Below, piece by piece: positions 7,819 to 16,327 of a stretch of DNA of 62,083 bases. The notes beneath the pieces were generated by a model. The model did not search any database. It was not told the origin of the DNA and worked only from the letters and a program-made list of their open reading frames with translations. Source of the stretch: an uncultured Lachnospiraceae bacterium. Lineage in GTDB: Bacteria; Bacillota; Clostridia; Lachnospirales; Lachnospiraceae. Position 1 is the first letter of the stretch; the number at the start of each line of letters is the position of its first letter. A program made the translations under genes and the position numbers. The stretch lies in assembly GCA_910584205.1 (NCBI GenBank), contig CAJUAA010000023.1, forward strand, positions 1-62,083, written 5' to 3'.

Positions 7819-9348
7819 ATGACATCTGCAAATGTACTGATGCTTCTGGCGATCATTGTCTATCTGGCCGTGGTCGTCGGAATCGGTGTTGTCCTTGCCA
7901 AAAAGAATCACACGACCGAGGATTTTTATCTGGGAGGAAGAAAACTGGGTCCCTTCGTCACCGCCATGAGCGCGGAGGCGTCGGATATGAGCAGCTGGCT
8001 TTTGATGGGCCTTCCGGGCGTCGCCTACATGACCGGCCTCGCCGACGCGGCGTGGACCGCCATCGGCCTTGCAGTCGGGACTTATGTAAACTGGCTGATC
8101 GTGGCAAAGAGGCTCCGCCACTATACCCATGAGTGCGGGAACTCCACCACGCTGCCGCTGTTTTTCTCCAACCGCTACCGGGATGAGAAAAAGGTGCTGT
8201 CCGTGATCGCGGCGGTCCTGATCATCATCTTCTTTGTACCTTATACGGCGTCCGGGTTCGCAGCCTGCGGGAAGCTGTTTTCCAGCCTGTTTGGTTGGGG
8301 TTATATACCCGCCATGGTCATCAGTGCCATCGTCATCGTCGCCTACACCACGCTGGGCGGATTCTGGGCGGCGAGCACCTCAGACTTTCTGCAGAGCATC
8401 ATCATGACCATCGCCATCATCGTGGTCTTCGGATTCGGCATCCACAATGTGGGAAGCTTTGGGGCGGTCGTGGACAACGCCAGAACCATGGCGGGCTATT
8501 TTAGCCTGACCCAGATCCACGATCCGGCGACCGGCACCGCGTCGGCGTACGGAGCCCTGAATATCGCATCCATGCTGGCATGGGGACTCGGCTATTTTGG
8601 AATGCCCCATGTGCTGCTTCGATTCATGGCCATTGAAGACGCGAAAAAACTGGAGCTGTCCAGAAGGGTGGCGGCGGTCTGGGTCGTGATCTCCATGGCG
8701 GTTGCCATTTTCATCGGCGTCATCGGAAACGCCATGACGGCTGTGGGTTCGATTCCGGTGCTGGAGGATTCGGAGACGATCATCATCACGATCGCGGATC
8801 TGATTGCCACCCACGGCGTACTGGCCGCTCTGGTGGCGGGCGTGATTCTGGCGGGCATCCTGGCGGCTACCATGTCCACGGCGGATTCTCAGCTTCTGGC
8901 CGCGTCCTCCAGCGCTTCGCAGAACATCCTGAAAGAGGTGTTTGTGAAGGATATGGATGAGAAGACCGGTATGCTGGTGGCGCGCGTGACGGTGCTGGTC
9001 ATCGCCGTGATCGGCATGTTCATCGCCCGGGATTCCAACAGTTCGGTATTCCAGATCGTCTCCTTTGCGTGGGCCGGCTTCGGCGCGTCCTTCGGCCCGC
9101 TGGTCCTGCTGGCGCTGTTCTGGAAACGGTCCAACCTTCCGGGCGCTCTGGCGGGTATGGTCAGCGGAGGCGTCATGGTGTTCGTGTGGAAATTCCTTGT
9201 GCGTCCCATGGGAGGCGTTCTTGGAATCTATGAGCTGCTGCCTGCCTTTCTGGTGGCGCTGGCGGTAAACGTAGCGGTCAGCCTTCTGACGGCGGAGCCG
9301 TCCAGGGAAATTCAGGAAGAATTCGACCGGGTGGCATCCATGAAATAA
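7819..9348 (+). CDS. putP: Sodium/proline symporter
   Basis: A 509-residue polytopic protein of the sodium:solute symporter family with about 13 helices. The opening helix is followed by TEDFYLGGRKLGPFVTAMSA and then EASDMSSWLLMGLPG, the Na+/proline site typical of PutP. Further family marks are YTTLGGFWAAS and ILAATMSTADSQLLAASS. It imports proline with Na+ across the cytoplasmic membrane. It is monocistronic by appearance: its own promoter lies upstream and the next promoter begins six bases after its stop. AAAGGGAGAATAAAGTT precedes the ATG. Confidence 0.95.
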   Translation: MTSANVLMLLAIIVYLAVVVGIGVVLAKKNHTTEDFYLGGRKLGPFVTAMSAEASDMSSWLLMGLPGVAYMTGLADAAWTAIGLAVGTYVNWLIVAKRLRHYTHECGNSTTLPLFFSNRYRDEKKVLSVIAAVLIIIFFVPYTASGFAACGKLFSSLFGWGYIPAMVISAIVIVAYTTLGGFWAASTSDFLQSIIMTIAIIVVFGFGIHNVGSFGAVVDNARTMAGYFSLTQIHDPATGTASAYGALNIASMLAWGLGYFGMPHVLLRFMAIEDAKKLELSRRVAAVWVVISMAVAIFIGVIGNAMTAVGSIPVLEDSETIIITIADLIATHGVLAALVAGVILAGILAATMSTADSQLLAASSSASQNILKEVFVKDMDEKTGMLVARVTVLVIAVIGMFIARDSNSSVFQIVSFAWAGFGASFGPLVLLALFWKRSNLPGALAGMVSGGVMVFVWKFLVRPMGGVLGIYELLPAFLVALAVNVAVSLLTAEPSREIQEEFDRVASMK

Positions 9349-9353
9349 AACAT

Positions 9354-9382
9354 TTGACATTCCTTACGTATCCAATTATACT
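9354..9382 (+). promoter_or_regulatory. Sigma-A promoter of the glycine riboswitch/symporter
   Basis: A perfect TTGACA (9354-9359) and TATACT (9377-9382) are 17 bases apart, placing the transcript start shortly before the riboswitch. This is one of the strongest promoters in the window, as expected for a riboswitch that works by terminating most transcripts. Confidence 0.85.
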
Positions 9383-9417
9383 ATAGTCCATATACAGTAT
9401 CCATGGAAGCCTCTGGA

Positions 9418-9570
9418 ACGGCTGCGTCCGGACCGGAGGTCGAGGAAACTCTGGAGAATCCCATTGAGTTGGGTGCCGAAGGTGCAAGGCGGCGACGCTG
9501 AATCTCTCAGGCAAAAAGGACAGAGCAGACAGTATGAAGGACGTGAGGTCCCTGCTTTCTTTGTTTTCCG
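9418..9570 (+). ncRNA. Glycine riboswitch (apparently a single aptamer)
   Basis: The leader has the conserved glycine-aptamer core: CTCTGGAGAAT, then GGTGCCGAAGGTGCAA, then ATCTCTCAGGCAAAAAGGAC followed by AGAG closing the base stem. Only one complete aptamer is visible; a short GGAC/GTCC hairpin after it may be the reduced 'ghost' partner seen in singlet glycine riboswitches. It is followed by a terminator and then by an alanine/glycine symporter gene, so glycine most likely gates uptake of glycine or alanine. Aptamer limits are approximate. Confidence 0.92.
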
Positions 9571-9598
9571 GAGCTGCCGAGCAATCGGCAGCTTTTTG
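9571..9598 (+). terminator. Riboswitch expression-platform terminator
   Basis: AGCTGCCGA (9572-9580) pairs with TCGGCAGCT (9585-9593) over GCAA, then a run of T. It lies after the glycine aptamer and before the symporter start at 9716, so it is the likely switch point. Whether glycine turns termination on or off cannot be read directly. Confidence 0.85.
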
Positions 9599-9715
9599 TG
9601 CGGAATCCGTTCCTGCATCCCAGAGCATCCGGCGCTTTTTCATGGAGCAGAGGAAGACGGCATCGGCGCCCGGTTCGGGCAGATGCGGAAGTTTACGTTC
9701 AGGAGGGAAAATCAT

Positions 9716-11080
9716 ATGGAAGCAGCATTAAAGGTAGTACAGACCATCAACATGTATCTGTCGGATTATATTCTGGTGGTTTTGCTGGTAGGGTGCGGCC
9801 TGTTCTTCAGTGTGAAGACCAGGTTCGTGCAGGTGCGGTGTTTTGGAGAGGCCATGAAACTGGTGTTCGGCAGAAAGGACCCAAAACAGGGCGGGCAGGA
9901 AGGAGGGCTGACCTCGTTCCAGGCGCTGACCACGGCGATTGCGGCACAGGTAGGCACGGGAAATATCATCGGAGCCTGCGGCGCCATCCTGACCGGCGGC
10001 CCGGGAGCGATTTTCTGGATGTGGATCATCGCCTTTTTCGGTATGGCGACGATCTATGCGGAGGCGATTCTGGCGCAGAAGACCAGGATCACGGCGGAGG
10101 ACGGTTCCGTCCACGGCGGCCCGGTCTACTATATTATGAAGGCGTTCCCCAACGGGTTCGGAAAATTTCTGGCAGGATTCTTTGCTGTTGCAATCATACT
10201 GGCGCTGGGCTTTATGGGCTGCATGGTGCAGTCCAATTCCATCGGAGAGACGTGCAGCAATGCGTTCGGCATCCCGGCATGGATCGTCGGCGTTCCGGTG
10301 GCAGTCCTGGCAGGCTTTATTTTCATCGGCGGCGCGCAGCGGATCGCGTCCGTGACCGAGAAACTGGTGCCGGTTATGGCGGTGATCTATCTGGCGGGAG
10401 GGTTGGTCCTCCTGATCTGCAGGGCGCAGTATGTGCCCGAGACCTTTGCCATGATTTTCCGCTATGCGTTTGCGCCCCAGGCAATCATCGGCGGCGGATT
10501 TGGCTATGCGCTGAAGACCGCAGTGACCCAGGGCGTAAAGAGAGGGCTTTTCTCCAACGAGGCCGGCATGGGTTCCACGCCTCATGCCCATGCCATGGCA
10601 GACGTAAAAGATCCCCATGACCAGGGGGTCGTGGCCATGCTGGGCGTGTTCATCGACACCTTTGTCGTGCTGACCATGACCGCATTGATCGTCATCTCTA
10701 CGCTGTACGCGGGAAACGGCGTGCTGGCAGGAGGCGCGGCGGAAGGAGTCGGCAAGACCAATATGGCGCAGCTGGCGTTCGCACTGGTGTTCGGCGACAA
10801 TGTCGGCAACATTTTTATTGCGGTCTGCCTGCTGTTCTTCGCCTTCTCCACGATCATCAGCTGGAACCTGTTCGGGCGGATCAATGTAAAATATCTGTTC
10901 GGCGATACCGGCGTGAAGGTCTATTCGGTACTGGCGGTTGCGTTCATCTTTCTGGGCGCCTGCCTGTCCAACGACCTGGTGTGGGAACTGACAGATACGT
11001 TTAACCAGCTGATGGTGCTTCCGAACGTTATGGCGCTTCTTGCCCTGTCGGCGATGGTGAGCGGGTCCAGGGAAAACTGA
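9716..11080 (+). CDS. Alanine/glycine:cation symporter (AGCS family)
   Basis: A 454-residue membrane protein with the AGCS signatures: SFQALTTAIAAQVGTGNIIG near residue 70, GGPGAIFWMWIIAFFGM, and GLFSNEAGMGSTPHAHA in the second half. The family imports alanine and/or glycine with Na+ or H+. The start at 9716 follows AGGAGGG; an open frame reaching back into the riboswitch leader is not coding. It is controlled by the glycine riboswitch just upstream and ends in a strong terminator. Symbol withheld because alsT and dagA orthologues cannot be separated by eye. Confidence 0.95.
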   Translation: MEAALKVVQTINMYLSDYILVVLLVGCGLFFSVKTRFVQVRCFGEAMKLVFGRKDPKQGGQEGGLTSFQALTTAIAAQVGTGNIIGACGAILTGGPGAIFWMWIIAFFGMATIYAEAILAQKTRITAEDGSVHGGPVYYIMKAFPNGFGKFLAGFFAVAIILALGFMGCMVQSNSIGETCSNAFGIPAWIVGVPVAVLAGFIFIGGAQRIASVTEKLVPVMAVIYLAGGLVLLICRAQYVPETFAMIFRYAFAPQAIIGGGFGYALKTAVTQGVKRGLFSNEAGMGSTPHAHAMADVKDPHDQGVVAMLGVFIDTFVVLTMTALIVISTLYAGNGVLAGGAAEGVGKTNMAQLAFALVFGDNVGNIFIAVCLLFFAFSTIISWNLFGRINVKYLFGDTGVKVYSVLAVAFIFLGACLSNDLVWELTDTFNQLMVLPNVMALLALSAMVSGSREN

Positions 11081-11095
11081 TCAGAATAACGGGAG

Positions 11096-11132
11096 CCGAA
11101 GACTGTATGGCAGGTCAGTCTTCGGTTCTTTT
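11096..11132 (+). terminator. Intrinsic terminator of the symporter gene
   Basis: CCGAAGACTG (11096-11105) pairs with CAGTCTTCGG (11116-11125), followed by TTCTTTTTTG. It closes the riboswitch-symporter transcript. Confidence 0.9.
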
Positions 11133-11189
11133 TTGTATTTCTTAAATTTTTCCTGAACGGAATTTGCTCTACTCAAGAGGTCCTAAAAG

Positions 11190-11198
11190 TGTTATACT
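11190..11198 (+). promoter_or_regulatory. Extended -10 promoter of the TPR/Hsp70 operon
   Basis: TGT directly precedes TATACT, giving an extended -10 element, while no good -35 lies 16-18 bases upstream. It is 47 bases ahead of the ATG of the J-like TPR gene. Confidence 0.5.
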
Positions 11199-11244
11199 GT
11201 TTCCGAAAGCATTTTACAGGAATGGATATAAAGGGGTGAGCGGT

Positions 11245-14200
11245 ATGGAAAAAGAACTGGTATTCCACATATTGGAGATCGACGGGCTGACCGATGAGCG
11301 GAGTATAAAGGCCGCATATATGAAAAAACTGAAAGTAACGAACCCGGAGGACGATCCGGAAGGATTCCGGAAACTGCGGGAGGCTTACGAACAGGCGCTT
11401 CTGCTCCTTCAGGAAGCGCAGGAAGGGAATCAGGAGGAAGAGAAAGAGAAGACGGATATCGATCTGTGGATCGATCAGGCGGATGAGATCTATCAGGATT
11501 TCAGAAGGCGCGGGGATGTGAAGGAGTGGAAAAGGCTTCTGGACGCAGAGGTGTGCCAGGGGCTGGACAGCTCTCTGGATGCGAGAGAAGCCATGATGGT
11601 ATATCTGATGTCGCACTTCTATCTTCCAAAGGAGGTCTGGCGGTGCCTGGACCGGGAATTCCAGTTTGTGGAGGATCAGGAGTCGCTGAAAGAGCGGTAT
11701 CCGGCGGATTTTCTGGACTATATCATACATTACACGGAATATGAGTATTTCATAGACTTTTCAAGGATGAAGCTCCGGGAAGATAACAGAGACGGGGCGG
11801 ATATCAATGTGGACGGTTATATCAAAGCCTATATGGAGCTGCGGGGACTGTGCGACCAGAAGGACTTTGAAGGCGCCGCCGGGAAGCTGTCGGAGCTTGC
11901 GGCCTACGGCGTCTGGTACCCGTGGGAGGAAGCGGAGCGGCTGAAGATCCTGCTGGCGCAGGACAGAGTCCAGGAGGCGCTTCAGCTGGCGGAGCGTATC
12001 TATGCGGACTGGCCGGAGAACGGCTATATCGTGTCCATGGCGGCCGAGGCGAAATGGAGCGCCGGACAGAAGGAGAAGGCGTTTGAATGGTGGAGCCGGG
12101 TCCCGGATGCCTACGGGGCAAAGATCGGGATGATCCGGTATTATCTGGAAGACGAGGAGACCGCGGAGAAGGCGAAGGATATGGCGCTGGATCTGTGGGA
12201 GGAGGACGGTTCCGGCCAGAGGGCGGACGAATACATTGAGCGCGCCAACGTGATGCTTCTGGAAAAATACGGGCGGCAGGCATCGAATCTTCCGGATGGA
12301 GACGAGAAGGACGCCGTCCGTGTGGAGATGGCATGGTGCCAGTATCAGAACAAGAATGCGGAGGAGGCGATCCGGATTCTGGACGGCATCACGCCGGGAG
12401 AGGATGTCTACTACAGCTACCACAACCTGAAGGGAAGGGTGCTGGCGGCGCTGAACCGGGACGGGGAGGCCATACCGGAGCTGAAGCTCTGGCTGACCCT
12501 GATCGAGCAGACCATAGATGACGGAAGCGAGGAATCTGTAAAACGGCTCAGGAGAAAGGGAACCGCCTGCCTGATGCTTGGTATCTGCCTGTCCAGAGAG
12601 AAGAAATACGAGGAAGCGGCCGAGTATCTGGAGAGGGCGGAAGAGGAGACCAGCGACGTTTATGATAAACTGGGCGCCATGAGCAACCTTGCCCAGGTGC
12701 TGGTATCCATGGGCGAATACGAGAAGGCGGTGGATGAGTGCGAGCGCGTCCTCGCCCTGGATGCCGGATATTATCCGGTGTATCTGACCCGTCAGGAGGC
12801 GTATTTTGAGATGCGTAACGCCCAGGGGGTGGTGGACGACTACCATCGGGCAGTGGAGATCTACCCGGGGCATTACAAACCCTATCTGATGGCGGTCCAG
12901 GTATTTCTGATCTATGACCAGTATGACGACGCGAAGCAGACCATCGACCGCGCGCTGGAAAATCAGGTGGAATTCAGCGACCGGATGAAATATTTTCATG
13001 CAAAGACGCTCCGGTATCTGTCTGAGAGCCAGGAGGACCGGAAACAGCCCATGGAGATCCTGCAGGAGCTGAAGCGGTCCCTCAATCCTGCGGATACGGA
13101 TATGGAAGACCTGTCGGAGATCGATTTTGAGATCGCGCTTCTTCACTGGGATGACGACCGGTACGACCAGGCGCTGGAAAATCTGGAGAAGGCCATCCGG
13201 AAGAATCCGTCCAAGAGCCAGCATTTTATGGTGAAGGGCGAGATCCTGCGCGGAAAGGGCGAATATGTAAAGGCGCTGGACGCCTATGCGGCGGCCAGAG
13301 AGGATTACGACGAGACCGCAGGCTATTACTATGGGATCGGATGCTGCCGGCAGGAGCTGGGGGAAGAGGAAGAAGCCCTTAAAAACTTTCTGGAGGCGGT
13401 AAAATGGAATGACAGCTACCGGGATGTGAACGAGAAGATCGCGGACATCTACATGGAGCGGTACAGGAGGACCTGTGTGGTCAAGGAGTATAAGCAGGCG
13501 GTTCACTATGCGGATCTGGAAGTGGAAAAGCAGGAGAACTGTTATATCCTGGTGCACAGGGGACTGATGCACCGGACGGCCATGCGGCTGCAGAAGGCGA
13601 TCCGGGATTTTGAGAAGGCGCTGACGTATCAGCCGGAAGACTGGGCGGCCTACAATAACATCGGTTACAGCTATAAGCATATGGGAGAATATGAAAAGAG
13701 CATCGAGATGTACGAAAAATCCCTGGAGATGCTGAACCGGCACGGAGACCGCAGAGTACTTCCCTACAGCAATATGGCGGACTGCTATGAGATTCTGGGG
13801 GACTATGCGCGGGCAATCGTCTGCTATCAGAAGGATCTGGAATGGTATCCGGACCGGACGGTGTTCTATGAGGAGATCGGAGACCTGTATTTCTATATGA
13901 AAGATTATGAGAACGCCATCAAGTCCTACGAGACGGCAGGCAGCCGGTGGAATGACAAGGAGCATCTTCTGAAGATCGGAGACGTGTGGTTCGCCAGAGG
14001 AAAGATCAGAAGGGCGAAGGCGTTTTATAAGAAGGCGGTCCAGACGGCGGATATCAGGGAAGACGCCTATATGCGCCATTCGGACTATGCCGAGCGGCTG
14101 ATCAGTCACTTTTTTGACTATGGCGCGGCGGTCAGCATCCTGGAAAAGGCGAACCGGGGCTATGAGCAGGGCGGCTGGAACGCGTCCGCGAACTCCCGCG

Positions 14201-14622
14201 CATGCAACGAACGTTTTCTGGCAAGAGCGTACTATCTGCTCCGCGAGTACAAACAGGCGGCGGAACATGCGAAAAAAGCATATGATCTCTACCTGGCAGA
14301 CGCGGTTTCCGAGGAGGCTTACCTGGCCTATCCGGCAAAACGCCCGCTGCATCTGTCCAGAATCGGGGAATGTTACCTGTATATGGGAAATGCGGAGAAG
14401 GCATATGAGATGTTCCGGCTGATGGACGCAGGCTATCGGTGCGAACACTGCCGGTGCGCATCCTGTTATGAGAAATACCGGAACATGGGACTTTATTATC
14501 TGTGTCTGGGAGAGCATTATAAAAAGAGCGCTCTGGAATGCTATGAAAAGGCATATGAACTTTGCCCGGTGGATCAGGAACTGGAAGAAATGGTAAAAAA
14601 ACTTCGTAAGGAGACGAGATAG
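11245..14622 (+). CDS. Giant TPR protein with a degenerate J-like N-terminal domain
   Basis: This 1125-residue protein starts MEKELVFHILEIDGL after AAGGGGTGAGCGG. Residues ~5-55 resemble a J domain (SIKAAYMKKLKV..., then EGFRKLREAYEQAL), but the invariant HPD is replaced by NPE. From about residue 210 the rest is dense with TPR-like helical pairs (for example YEEAAEYLERAEEE, YEKSIEMYEKSLEML). Near the end is a cysteine cluster, C1066, C1069, C1071, C1074. It lies 4 bases upstream of an Hsp70 gene, so it is inferred to be a dedicated, possibly ATPase-non-stimulating, partner that holds client proteins. No signal peptide is seen; cytosolic. Confidence 0.85.
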   Translation: MEKELVFHILEIDGLTDERSIKAAYMKKLKVTNPEDDPEGFRKLREAYEQALLLLQEAQEGNQEEEKEKTDIDLWIDQADEIYQDFRRRGDVKEWKRLLDAEVCQGLDSSLDAREAMMVYLMSHFYLPKEVWRCLDREFQFVEDQESLKERYPADFLDYIIHYTEYEYFIDFSRMKLREDNRDGADINVDGYIKAYMELRGLCDQKDFEGAAGKLSELAAYGVWYPWEEAERLKILLAQDRVQEALQLAERIYADWPENGYIVSMAAEAKWSAGQKEKAFEWWSRVPDAYGAKIGMIRYYLEDEETAEKAKDMALDLWEEDGSGQRADEYIERANVMLLEKYGRQASNLPDGDEKDAVRVEMAWCQYQNKNAEEAIRILDGITPGEDVYYSYHNLKGRVLAALNRDGEAIPELKLWLTLIEQTIDDGSEESVKRLRRKGTACLMLGICLSREKKYEEAAEYLERAEEETSDVYDKLGAMSNLAQVLVSMGEYEKAVDECERVLALDAGYYPVYLTRQEAYFEMRNAQGVVDDYHRAVEIYPGHYKPYLMAVQVFLIYDQYDDAKQTIDRALENQVEFSDRMKYFHAKTLRYLSESQEDRKQPMEILQELKRSLNPADTDMEDLSEIDFEIALLHWDDDRYDQALENLEKAIRKNPSKSQHFMVKGEILRGKGEYVKALDAYAAAREDYDETAGYYYGIGCCRQELGEEEEALKNFLEAVKWNDSYRDVNEKIADIYMERYRRTCVVKEYKQAVHYADLEVEKQENCYILVHRGLMHRTAMRLQKAIRDFEKALTYQPEDWAAYNNIGYSYKHMGEYEKSIEMYEKSLEMLNRHGDRRVLPYSNMADCYEILGDYARAIVCYQKDLEWYPDRTVFYEEIGDLYFYMKDYENAIKSYETAGSRWNDKEHLLKIGDVWFARGKIRRAKAFYKKAVQTADIREDAYMRHSDYAERLISHFFDYGAAVSILEKANRGYEQGGWNASANSRACNERFLARAYYLLREYKQAAEHAKKAYDLYLADAVSEEAYLAYPAKRPLHLSRIGECYLYMGNAEKAYEMFRLMDAGYRCEHCRCASCYEKYRNMGLYYLCLGEHYKKSALECYEKAYELCPVDQELEEMVKKLRKETR

Positions 14623-14626
14623 ACAG

Positions 14627-16321
14627 ATGATAGTAGGAATTGATCTTGGGACCACGAACAGTCTCGTGGCATATTATACGGAAGAGGGCCCGAAGATTAT
14701 CCCGAACCGTCTGGGGAAACCCATGACGCCGTCGGTGGTGAGCATCGATGAGGAGGGCCAGATTTATGTGGGAGAATCGGCGATGGAGCGGATGCTCCTC
14801 TATCCGGGCAGCGGCGCCGCGCTGTTTAAGCGGAGCATGGGGAGCCAGAAGAAGTTTTCCCTTGGAAACAGGACATTTACGGCGGAGGAGCTGTCCTCCT
14901 TTGTGCTGCGCGTGCTGAAGGAAGATGCAGAGGAGTATCTGGGGGAACCGGTGACCGAAGCGGTCATCAGTGTGCCGGCGTATTTCAACGATGCCAGAAG
15001 GCGCGCCACAAAGCGGGCTGGGGAACTGGCAGGGCTGAAGGTAGAGCGCATCATCAGCGAACCCACGGCGGCTGCCATCGCCTATGGCCTGTGGCAGCAG
15101 AAGGGACAGGCCAGGTTCCTGGTCTTCGACCTGGGGGGCGGAACCTTTGACGTGTCCATTCTGGAACTGTATGACACGATTCTGGAGGTCCATGCCGTGG
15201 CCGGGGACAATTTCCTCGGCGGAGAAGATTTTACGGCGGTGCTGGAAAAGATGTTTTATGAGAAATTTCCGCAGATCAACCGCTTTACCCTGAGTGAGAA
15301 GGCGGGAAGGCATATCCGGAAGCAGGCGGAGCTGTGCAAGATCGGCTTTGGAAATTCCCGCACTTCCTCTATGAACTGCAACATAGACGGAGAGGAATAC
15401 AAATTTCAGGTGGAGCTGTCCGACTATGAGGAAGCGTGCGAGGAGCTGCTGGACCGGATTCGCCAGCCGGTGAAGCGGAGCCTGAAAGACGCCCACATCC
15501 GCCTGTCGGACATCGACAAGGTGGTGCTGGTGGGCGGGGCGACCAAATCTCCGGTCATCCGGAAATTTGCGGGGAAGCTGTTCCACATGATTCCGGACAC
15601 CAATCTGAACCCGGACGAGACCGTGGCTCTGGGGGCGGCGATCCAGGCGGCCATGAAGGAACGCCGGGACGGGATACGGGAAGTGATCCTGACCGACGTC
15701 TGTCCCTTTACGCTGGGAACCGAGGTGGTGCGGGAATACGAGGAGCACCGTTTTGAGAACGGCGTGTTCCTGCCGATCATCGAACGGAATACGGTCATTC
15801 CGGCCAGCCGGACCGAACGCCTCTATACGGTGCGGGACAACCAGACGAAGATCCGGGTGCACATCCTTCAGGGGGAAAGCCGGTTTGCGGTGAACAATCT
15901 GTCCCTGGGCGAACTGATGATCGACATTCCTTCCAACAAAGCGGGGGAAGAAGCGGTGGATGTGACCTACACCTATGATATCAATTCCATTCTGGAGGTG
16001 GAGGTGAAGGTATTGTCCACCGGGAAAAAGACCCGGCAGGTGTTCAAGGACCGGGATCTGGACATGAGCGAGGAGGAGATCGAGGAGCGTCTGGAGACGC
16101 TTTCCTATCTGAAGATCCATCCCAGAGACAAGGAAGAGAATAAAGTGCTGCTTCTTCGGGGCGAACGGATCTATGAGGAAAGCCTGGGGTATAAAAGAAC
16201 TCAGGTGGAGCAGGTCCTGCGCCGCTTTGAGCATGCGCTGGACTCCTACGATCAGGAGCAGATCGCCCAGACCAAGCAGGAGCTGATCGAATTTCTGGAA
16301 ACGCTGGATGAGTGGGAATAA
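14627..16321 (+). CDS. Hsp70-family chaperone (DnaK/HscC-like)
   Basis: A 564-residue Hsp70, shorter than DnaK (~610-640). The ATPase domain is complete: IGIDLGTTNS at the N-terminus, SEPTAAAIAYGL, FDLGGGTFDVS and the adenosine motif LVGGATKSPVIRKF. A beta-type substrate domain follows (~380-490) and a short helical lid ending LDEWE, with no EEVD-like tail. It is not the housekeeping dnaK, since no grpE or dnaJ is nearby; instead it is coupled to the J-like TPR gene (4-base gap) and to a methyltransferase gene (6-base gap). Clients are unknown. Confidence 0.93.
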   Translation: MIVGIDLGTTNSLVAYYTEEGPKIIPNRLGKPMTPSVVSIDEEGQIYVGESAMERMLLYPGSGAALFKRSMGSQKKFSLGNRTFTAEELSSFVLRVLKEDAEEYLGEPVTEAVISVPAYFNDARRRATKRAGELAGLKVERIISEPTAAAIAYGLWQQKGQARFLVFDLGGGTFDVSILELYDTILEVHAVAGDNFLGGEDFTAVLEKMFYEKFPQINRFTLSEKAGRHIRKQAELCKIGFGNSRTSSMNCNIDGEEYKFQVELSDYEEACEELLDRIRQPVKRSLKDAHIRLSDIDKVVLVGGATKSPVIRKFAGKLFHMIPDTNLNPDETVALGAAIQAAMKERRDGIREVILTDVCPFTLGTEVVREYEEHRFENGVFLPIIERNTVIPASRTERLYTVRDNQTKIRVHILQGESRFAVNNLSLGELMIDIPSNKAGEEAVDVTYTYDINSILEVEVKVLSTGKKTRQVFKDRDLDMSEEEIEERLETLSYLKIHPRDKEENKVLLLRGERIYEESLGYKRTQVEQVLRRFEHALDSYDQEQIAQTKQELIEFLETLDEWE

Positions 16322-16327
16322 TTCGGA

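Noticed and set aside
9464..9715. N-terminal extension of the alanine/glycine symporter into the leader
   Set aside because: It would be translated through the riboswitch and terminator; the ATG at 9716 has AGGAGGG and begins a normal family N-terminus.
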